Assembly: GCA_016926475.1 (NCBI GenBank)
Contig: JAFGON010000073.1
Span: 19,909 to 83,908, forward strand
Source: a candidate division WOR-3 bacterium
GTDB taxonomy: Bacteria > SDB-A
Length of the DNA stretch: 64,000 nt
Direction of reading: 5' to 3'
Shown piece by piece: positions 57,692 to 64,000 of this stretch. The notes beneath the pieces are model-generated. The model was not told the DNA's origin. It searched no databases and saw only the letters and a list, made by a program, of their open reading frames with translations. The translations under genes were made by a program, and so were the position numbers. Numbering within the stretch: the first letter of the stretch is position 1; each line of letters starts with the position of its first letter.

Positions 57692-58569
57692 CTCTGCAGG
57701 ATCTGTTTTTCTTTCGATGATCCGAGAATCGACGAATATCCTCTTTATGACTGGCAGGCCAGTGACTCTCTTATTAGATCGACTTTAAGCTCTCACGGTG
57801 TTCAGGCGGTGCTCTTTGTATGCGGAATGCGGGTAGATACAGTCCAAGGGCGGGAATTACTCGAGAATTGGGACTCTGATGGCCGCTTGATAGCCAATCA
57901 TACTTACTTCCATTTTTATTATAATTCTTCACGAATCACTCCAGAAACCTTTATTCAGGATATTGTCAGGGGCGATTCCGTAATAATTAACTACGGGAAC
58001 TACACAAAACTGTTCAGGTTTTTTTATCTCAAACAGGGTAACACGAAAGAAAAGATCGACGCAGTTCAGGTTTCTTTAGACAGCACCGTTTACTGGATCG
58101 GTCATGTATTGATTGACAATTCAGACTGGTACATCGACAAAAAACTTGAAGAATAACTCTAAGAAAACGCTGAAACGGATCTTTCGGCGTTCAGGGATTT
58201 CTATATATCCCACTTTAATGAAAGAGCTTTTTTTACGATCATTTAGCATTCGATTTGACCGGAAGAAGAATACCCCACGTGATTCTGCTTCACCACAACC
58301 TCACTTCAGCTCTTTTTCTCGACGATCTGATTCAGAATTTTCTATCCGAAGATTGGGAGATTGTTCCGCCGATGAAAGCTTATCAGGATAGTGTTTATTC
58401 AAAAAGGCCCGATATAGTTCCCGTGGGTGAAAGCATTGTCTGGGCTTTGGCGAAAGAGACAGGTCGTTACGAAGAAAGATTGAGGTACCCCGGTGAAGAC
58501 GGTGCATACAAAAGGACAATATGGATTCACTCGGACTTTGACGCACCACCTGCGGGTTCGGTTTTATGA
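57692..58569 (+). pseudogene. Decayed polysaccharide deacetylase
   Basis: Remnant of a NodB-fold polysaccharide deacetylase. The frame from 57692 reads ICFSFDDPRIDEYPLYDW (metal Asp motif), HGVQAVLFVCG and LIANHTYFHFYY (metal His motif), but has no start codon. Two in-frame TAA stops follow GDKKLEE-type sequence near 58154-58162; the frame then continues through DLSAFRDFYISHFNER until a one-base loss in a T-run (58231-58238). It resumes in another frame with IPHVILLHHNLTSALFLDDL and AYQDSVYSKRPDIVP to 58569. Loss of start, stops and a frameshift show it is broken. The short open frames inside are not separate genes. Confidence 0.8.
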
Positions 58570-58605
58570 AGCATTAAAGTGGCCCATGAATATCCGGTCT
58601 CCGTC

Positions 58606-60390
58606 TCATTCCAAAACCGCTTTTATCCTTCTCACTCCTGATGAAGACGATTGTTCTTTTACGATTCTAAACTTACCGATTTCACCTGTATTCTGTACGT
58701 GAGGACCTCCGCAGACCTCTTTGGAAAAATCTCCGATTGTGTAGACCTTGACTTTCTCCGAGTATTTATCGCTGAAAAGCGCTATCGCTCCAAGTGATTT
58801 GGCTTCTTCAAGGCTCATCATTTCTTGAATGATGGGGAAATTTTTTTCTATAACTCCATTTACTATATCTTCGACTTTATTGATCTCTTCCTCTGTCATT
58901 GGTTTCGGGTGTGAAAAATCGAATCTCAACCTTTCCGGAGTTATGTTCGATCCCTTTTGTGCCACGTGATCCCCCAGCACAATTCTAAGAGCTTGATGGA
59001 GAAGATGCGTGGCGGTGTGAAGTTTTTTTGTCTGTTCACTCGCGTCAGCCAATCCTCCCTTGAACCTCACTTCACTGCCTGATCTGGATAAATTTTGGTG
59101 CTTTTTATATGCTGTTTGAAATCCTTCCAAATCCACTTCAAGCCCTTTTTCGCTTGCCAGCTCTTCTGTCATCTCTAGCGGAAAACCGTAAGTATCGTAT
59201 AGTCTGAAAGCTATTCTGCCGGGGATTATTTTATTTTCGCTTTTTTCAATGTTCGGAATTATTCTCGAAAATTCAGCCATGCCCCTGTTCAGACAGTGCC
59301 CGAATTTTTGTTCTTCTTCGGTTATCTCTTCGACTATGAATTTCTTTCTTTCTGAAAGTTCAGGGTAAACCGGGTTTGTCTCAATTATTCCGTCGGCGAG
59401 GATTTCACCGATTCCGCTCTCGATTCCGATCGAAATCGCGTATCTCATGGCTCGTCTTATCAACCTCCTTACAATGTAACCTTGGTCGAGATTTGAAGGT
59501 TTAACTCCTAGATCATCGCCTATTATGAAAAATACAGACCTTATGTGGTCTGTTATGATCCTCATGGCTTTAGTGTCTTGTTCGTTCAAACCGTATTTTT
59601 TCCCGCTCGCTTTTTCAAGATCTAATATCAGCCCTTGGTATTTTTCTGTTTCGTAGACCGTGGAAAAACCGTTCAAAACCGCCGCGGTTCTTTCAAGCCC
59701 CATGCCAGTATCCACGTTTTTTACTTTAAGTGTCTCGTAGGAGTTTTCTGCCGTTTTGTTGTATTGCATGAACACGTCGTTCCATATTTCAAGGTATTTT
59801 CCGCAGGGGCAACCGGGCGAACATTTCTGGGAACATGGGGGTTTCAGAGTGTCATAGAACATTTCGGTGTCCGGTCCGCACGGTCCGGTTTTACCTGCGG
59901 GTCCCCACCAGTTGTCTTTTTTCGGCAAAAAGAATATGTGGTTTTCTTTGACACCGCAACTCTTCCAGATCTTCGCCGTTTCTTCGTCTCTCTCTGATAC
60001 TTCGTCGCCCTCAAAAACCGTAAAATACAGCCTGTCGCTGTCCAGAGAAAGCCAGTTGTTCGAAGTAAGAAATTCCCAGCTCATTTTCACGGCTTCTTCC
60101 TTGAAATAGTCTCCAAGAGACCAATTGCCGAGCATTTCAAAGAATGTCAGATGCTGTCCGTCTCCGACCTCATCGATATCGCCTGTCCGGATACATTTTT
60201 GCCAATTGCACAACCTTTTCCCCGAAGGGTGTTTTTCTCCCACGAGATAGGGCACCAAAGGGTGCATTCCGGCGGTTGTGAAAAGGACTGTAGGGTCGTT
60301 TTCGGGAATAAGAGAAGCTCCAGCTATGTGAGAGTGACCGTTGATTTTAAAATAATCGATATAAGCTTTTCTCAGGTCTTCGATTTTCAT
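58606..60390 (-). CDS. alaS: Alanyl-tRNA synthetase, short form without C-Ala domain
   Basis: Charges tRNA-Ala. 594 residues: catalytic class II core (motif 1-2 region FTTAGMHPLVPYL, CIRTGDIDEVG, and motif 3 region YIVRRLIRRAMRY), tRNA-recognition helices, then an editing domain with HTATHLLHQAL and the zinc-binding Cys-His in CGGPH. The usual C-terminal dimerisation C-Ala domain (~870-residue full length) is missing; the reading frame ends naturally at SSSGVRRIKAVLE. The start overlaps the caspase gene stop (ATGA). Whether it is the sole AlaRS cannot be told here. Confidence 0.9.
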   Translation of the reverse strand: MKIEDLRKAYIDYFKINGHSHIAGASLIPENDPTVLFTTAGMHPLVPYLVGEKHPSGKRLCNWQKCIRTGDIDEVGDGQHLTFFEMLGNWSLGDYFKEEAVKMSWEFLTSNNWLSLDSDRLYFTVFEGDEVSERDEETAKIWKSCGVKENHIFFLPKKDNWWGPAGKTGPCGPDTEMFYDTLKPPCSQKCSPGCPCGKYLEIWNDVFMQYNKTAENSYETLKVKNVDTGMGLERTAAVLNGFSTVYETEKYQGLILDLEKASGKKYGLNEQDTKAMRIITDHIRSVFFIIGDDLGVKPSNLDQGYIVRRLIRRAMRYAISIGIESGIGEILADGIIETNPVYPELSERKKFIVEEITEEEQKFGHCLNRGMAEFSRIIPNIEKSENKIIPGRIAFRLYDTYGFPLEMTEELASEKGLEVDLEGFQTAYKKHQNLSRSGSEVRFKGGLADASEQTKKLHTATHLLHQALRIVLGDHVAQKGSNITPERLRFDFSHPKPMTEEEINKVEDIVNGVIEKNFPIIQEMMSLEEAKSLGAIALFSDKYSEKVKVYTIGDFSKEVCGGPHVQNTGEIGKFRIVKEQSSSSGVRRIKAVLE

Positions 60391-62783
60391 CTTTTTTCTT
60401 TTCCTCCGCTTTCAATAGAATCCGCGTTTGGATTTACCCTGAAAATCCTTTTATCAGGCTCAAAACTCACTCCAAGTTCAGGGTCCATAGGCCTGTTTTC
60501 ACCGGTAAGGTTTATTCCGCAGTTTGGACAAGTCCTCGGAACTGATCCCGAAAATTCCCAGAGACATTCCGGGCAAATATGCTTGGATCTATCCCTTACA
60601 AAATCGACAATTTCATTTGATGTAAGCCAAAAGTCGCTGTTCCTGTCAGCTTCTCCCCTGAAAGCTCTCAACAGGATCGGAGTCAAAACCCTTTCTCCCA
60701 CCTCTCTGTCTTCTTCTGAAGCGGTTATTACGAGTCTCTTTCCTCTGCTCGTCATGTCTTCGACGAAACCTCCGGAATGACAAGCGTCGAGGAAGATGTA
60801 GCTTTCTAGATATTCAGGTATCGCCGCGTTTAACTCGTCGTCGAAAATATCGCCACCATCATCGTCGGCACTGTAGGGACAAATACTCTCGTCAAAACCG
60901 TCTTCTTCAAGAGTTCCGCTTGAGAACCGCTTTCTGTCACCGTGTCCGCTAAAAAAGAATACAAATTTATCTCCTGGCATACCTGCGCTGGCAATATTGG
61001 AAATGGCGGTTATAATATTATTTTTCGTTGCGTTTTCATCGGCTAGAAAAATTGTGTTTTCAGCTTTTATAATGCCGTTTTTCACCAGTAGGTCGTAAAA
61101 TTCCAAAGCATCCTGTGTCGCCCTGTTCAGGGAAGCTTCGCCGGGATAACCGCTTATTCCAACTATAACAGCCCACGTTTTTCCCTGGCCATCTCGTGTC
61201 TGTACAAAATTATCCTCTATCAGTCTTGAACTTATATCATACCTGCACCGGTCCCCTCTGCCGTATGAATAAACTTCCGCCAAATAATATTCGCCTGGGT
61301 TGACCCCAAAAAGAACTGTCTCGTCGGAAGCCATATCGGTTGGATTTTCAGACCCTTCGGACCTTCTGTAAAAACGCCTGCCACTGACGAAAAGGTCGAC
61401 GTCTCTGTCCCTTGAACTTTCTCCTCTTACTGTCACTGCGGCAGTTCCATTCTCTTCAAAACTCAAACTGTATAGTTTTACTCCTTCAAAAGGGGGTCTT
61501 ACCGTCCCCGTCGATTGCTCTCCTGTTTTTATCTGTTCTATCGTGTCGAGATCAACATAGCCAAAAGAAATATCTATATCGGATTCCCTCTCGTACAGCA
61601 TGGGCATCACGAACACCGTGTCTCTCCGGTCAAGCCATATTGCAGCTATTTCAGATGGGTTCAGCGTGTTGAACTTAAGTTCTGTCTCTCCATATCCGTC
61701 AAACAGAATCATGTCGACGTCTCTTTTTTCAAAGGACATTGTCTTGAAATAATAAAATCCTTCCTCGGTAGTTGTGACACCGAAAATATAAGGATTGTCA
61801 GGCTGGATTCTTTTTGTGAAATCTGAAGATAAAACAGACATGAAAGACGTGACTTCTTCGGCTTTGAGGGAATACGAAACCTGAGAGTTTTCCAAATTAT
61901 AAGCTTTTACTTCGATGAAAACTTCTTCGACGTCAGGCGGCAGCAGAATCATTTCTCTTGAAGAGTAACTCGCAGATTTATGGGTTCGCTCTCCAAATTC
62001 AACATACAAATCCAGATCCACGTCATCGTCGCTCGAATTAGCGTTCAAATAGATTACCACAGGCTTTGCACCCGAAGAATTGAACAGGAAAGAATTTTGA
62101 GTCAGATCTTCTCTCAGTCTTCCGGTGAATGTCCGGCCGGTCTGAAGCTCCCTCAAATCCCCTTTTCTTGAGGCGAAAAGAGTGTAATCAACAGTTTTGC
62201 TTATGTCGTTTAAATAGACAATCGCCGTGACTGAATCTCCGGCGAAAATATCTGTTCTCACCGTTTCTTTGTTTCCGTCTGAAACTCCTCCGGTTAAAAA
62301 TTCGTCATCGCTTGTGTAAAGTTTTATGTCGATGTCTCCTCCCCTGTCGTCCGAGGATAAAGAGAATTCGTATATGCCCGAAACTTCGGGCGTGAAATTA
62401 AACACTTCGGAAGGCTGTGAAGGTTCAAGCCTTCCAGTTCTCGGCACAGCTGACAGACGCCTGTAATCTTCAGCGGTTTGAACTCTCACGCTAGCTGAAT
62501 TCACGGAAGCACCGGAAAATTTCACTGTAAACCAGTAGTTGAAAAACGTGTTGACAACAGCTTTTCCATCCGTACTTTTCGCCAAAATGTTCCCTTCATC
62601 ATCGTAAACCACAAAAGAAACCCAGGGGTTCACTGATATCTCCAGATCTACGTACCTGTCCTCGAATACCAAAAAAGAAGACCTGCCCCCTGAAAACCTG
62701 ATGTCGAATGCTGTGTCAGCTGAAACTATTAAATCAGGGGCTTTTGAAATCAACAAAAAAGACAACCAAAACACGCCGATCAT
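60387..62783 (-). CDS. Secreted caspase-family (C14) protease with C-terminal zinc ribbon
   Basis: 798 residues. Signal peptide (MIGVFWLSFLLI), then several PPC-like beta-sandwich repeats (SGIYEFSLSSDDRGGDID; EGFYYFKTMSFEKRDVDM; NPGEYYLAEVYSYGRGD) up to about residue 530. The caspase p20 core begins at TWAVIVGISGYPG with catalytic His in FFSGHG (about 614) and Cys in FLDACHSGG (about 668). A CPEC...CPNC zinc ribbon (about 737-755) follows. AAGGAG is before the ATG at 62783, which overlaps the xseA stop. Export of a metacaspase-like enzyme suggests an extracellular or periplasmic role. Confidence 0.85.
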   Translation of the reverse strand: MIGVFWLSFLLISKAPDLIVSADTAFDIRFSGGRSSFLVFEDRYVDLEISVNPWVSFVVYDDEGNILAKSTDGKAVVNTFFNYWFTVKFSGASVNSASVRVQTAEDYRRLSAVPRTGRLEPSQPSEVFNFTPEVSGIYEFSLSSDDRGGDIDIKLYTSDDEFLTGGVSDGNKETVRTDIFAGDSVTAIVYLNDISKTVDYTLFASRKGDLRELQTGRTFTGRLREDLTQNSFLFNSSGAKPVVIYLNANSSDDDVDLDLYVEFGERTHKSASYSSREMILLPPDVEEVFIEVKAYNLENSQVSYSLKAEEVTSFMSVLSSDFTKRIQPDNPYIFGVTTTEEGFYYFKTMSFEKRDVDMILFDGYGETELKFNTLNPSEIAAIWLDRRDTVFVMPMLYERESDIDISFGYVDLDTIEQIKTGEQSTGTVRPPFEGVKLYSLSFEENGTAAVTVRGESSRDRDVDLFVSGRRFYRRSEGSENPTDMASDETVLFGVNPGEYYLAEVYSYGRGDRCRYDISSRLIEDNFVQTRDGQGKTWAVIVGISGYPGEASLNRATQDALEFYDLLVKNGIIKAENTIFLADENATKNNIITAISNIASAGMPGDKFVFFFSGHGDRKRFSSGTLEEDGFDESICPYSADDDGGDIFDDELNAAIPEYLESYIFLDACHSGGFVEDMTSRGKRLVITASEEDREVGERVLTPILLRAFRGEADRNSDFWLTSNEIVDFVRDRSKHICPECLWEFSGSVPRTCPNCGINLTGENRPMDPELGVSFEPDKRIFRVNPNADSIESGGKEKR

Positions 62784-64000
62784 AACTTCTCCTTTTCGGC
62801 TTTCATCTGCCATGTTCTGTCGGTGAATTTAATATCGTATGATTTGTCTTCTACTACCAATCTGCCATTTGGCACAAGTTTTCCCTGAGAATCGAAAACT
62901 ATCGCGTAACCCTTTTTAAGGGAAACATAAGGAGAAAGAGCTGTCAATTTTTTTTCTTCTATGTTTAGCTTTTCGGAATTTAGAGAAACAAAACTTTTCA
63001 TCCTTTTTTCCAACTCAGCAGATTTTAAACGAAACAGTTCTTTCTTTGATTCTACTAATCTGACGAGGGTGTTAGGGTTTATTCTATGATTGTAGTTTTC
63101 CAGAGCTAACTTTTTACCCTGGTATATCGAAAACACGGCTTTGACGAGGCTGTCTTTTTTATACTCCGACAAACCGATCAACTCATTCAATTTCCCTTTA
63201 ACTGAATTTAAAGAATAGGATCCACGAAACGAAGCAAGCATAACTTTGAAGTATTTGGTTTTATCTTTTGTTCTGGTCACAAGCGCTCTTTTCATGGAAT
63301 CAATCTCCGTCAGAAGATCTCTTCTGTCCGGAAAAATCAGTTCTGCTGCCGCTGAAGGGGTTGGAGCGTAAAGGTCTGATACAAAGTCGGATATGCTTCT
63401 GTCTGTCTCATGTCCCACAGCGGAAACGACCGGAATCGGCGAATCTGCGATAGCCCTGGCGAGTTTTTCATCGTTGAACGGAGCCAGGTCTTCAGCCGAG
63501 CCTCCACCGCGCGCGATGACTATTACTTGGACTCTTGTTTTCCAAAACCTTTTCAAAGCATGGACGAGTTCTGATGGAGCTTCGGCGCCCTGCACGGAAG
63601 AAGGTGACAGTGTTATCCTCGAAACGGGAAACCTTCTCTTGTAGACATTGATAAAGTCCTTCAAAACAGCTCCTGTCGGCGAAGTCACCAAGCCGACTTC
63701 TTCAGGGTAAAGGGGAAGTTTTTTCTTTCTCGATTCGTCGAAAAGCCCCTCTTTTTGCAGTTTCTCTTTGAGCATTAAAAACTTCAGGTAAAGGTCGCCT
63801 CTTCCCGAAGGATAAGCAGTATCTATGACAAAAATATACCTGCCGGTTTTTTCCCATAGAGATAACCTCCCCTGGCATATCCATTCTTCTCCCAGGTTCG
63901 GGGTAATGGTCAAATTTTTCAGGCTGCCCCTGTATATCACGGCATCTATTGACGCGAATTCGTCTTTCAACGTCGTGTAAAAATGGCCGCTTGAATGAAG
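62780..64000 (-). CDS. xseA: Exodeoxyribonuclease VII large subunit (5' end cut by window edge)
   Basis: Catalytic subunit of the ssDNA exonuclease that degrades single-stranded ends with XseB. The frame is open to position 64000 and begins within the OB-fold N-terminus (SSGHFYTTLKDE, then IDAVIYRG). The catalytic core has SPTGAVLKDFINVYKRRFP, IARGGGSAEDLAPFNDEKLA, SAVGHETDRSISDFVSD and APTPSAAAELIFPD. A coiled-coil C-terminal region ends in KKGYAIVFDSQGK. No xseB follows; the caspase gene overlaps its stop instead. The true start is outside the window. Confidence 0.93.
   Translation of the reverse strand, partial: LHSSGHFYTTLKDEFASIDAVIYRGSLKNLTITPNLGEEWICQGRLSLWEKTGRYIFVIDTAYPSGRGDLYLKFLMLKEKLQKEGLFDESRKKKLPLYPEEVGLVTSPTGAVLKDFINVYKRRFPVSRITLSPSSVQGAEAPSELVHALKRFWKTRVQVIVIARGGGSAEDLAPFNDEKLARAIADSPIPVVSAVGHETDRSISDFVSDLYAPTPSAAAELIFPDRRDLLTEIDSMKRALVTRTKDKTKYFKVMLASFRGSYSLNSVKGKLNELIGLSEYKKDSLVKAVFSIYQGKKLALENYNHRINPNTLVRLVESKKELFRLKSAELEKRMKSFVSLNSEKLNIEEKKLTALSPYVSLKKGYAIVFDSQGKLVPNGRLVVEDKSYDIKFTDRTWQMKAEKEKL

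Overview
The window reads as one contiguous stretch of bacterial chromosome with no rRNA, phage, insertion sequence or CRISPR array. It is AT-leaning and gene-dense, with many 4-nt start/stop overlaps. Several features point to the FCB side of the tree: a DUF4837-like lipoprotein, a C25 (gingipain-type) peptidase, type A (T9SS-like) sorting tails, a short-chain L-threonine dehydrogenase and DapH-type lysine synthesis. The many cyclase-ATPase-TPR proteins and the 9-fold zinc-ribbon protein suggest a little-studied candidate phylum (WOR-3/Stahlbacteria or Cloacimonadota-like). That placement is inference, not shown by any marker tree here.

Layout. 1-4.3 kb, minus: recJ (cut by the edge), scpA and a nine-zinc-ribbon protein. 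4.3-10.5 kb, plus: dapH and a class III aminotransferase (DAP/lysine), rsmB, ahcY, a GH18-like anchored protein and a SpoU methyltransferase. 10.5-17 kb, minus operon: C25 peptidase (interrupted by an in-frame TGA), DUF4837-like lipoprotein, TPR protein, EF-P and an RqcH/NFACT protein. 17.1-19.7 kb, plus: a small methyltransferase and ligA, which lacks a standard start codon. 19.7-24.2 kb, minus: a soluble-adenylyl-cyclase-like giant protein, a formyltransferase and a hexapeptide acetyltransferase. 24.3-30.6 kb: lipoprotein, a small cyclase, a membrane protein with TPRs, and the tdh-kbl threonine degradation pair.

30.7-40.6 kb, minus: a long run of lipoprotein, recF, DUF721/dciA, gyrB and gyrA, followed by a transcarboxylase-like biotin cluster (12S-like, a 64-residue small protein, biotin carrier, 5S-like). 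40.8-50.3 kb, plus: beta-propeller/SPOR protein, small membrane protein overlapping tRNA-Glu, GHL10-like hydrolase, PASTA protein, three tandem Hsp20 genes, secreted protein, LysM protein, cNMP-binding protein and panB. 50.3-52 kb: a PilB/GspE ATPase. 52-55.7 kb, minus: a second cyclase-ATPase-TPR giant that overlaps pilB tail to tail. 56.4-58.6 kb: a secreted protein with a sorting tail and a decayed polysaccharide deacetylase. 58.6-64 kb, minus operon: xseA (cut by the edge), a secreted caspase-like protease with a zinc ribbon, and an alanyl-tRNA synthetase lacking its C-terminal domain.

The strongest themes are a local cyclic-nucleotide layer (three class III cyclases plus a stand-alone cNMP-binding protein), a soluble transcarboxylase-like cluster with an unnamed small subunit, and a set of gene-structure oddities (UGA next to a catalytic His, non-standard ligA start, tRNA inside a coding end). 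All functional calls rest on motif recognition by eye; no database search was run.
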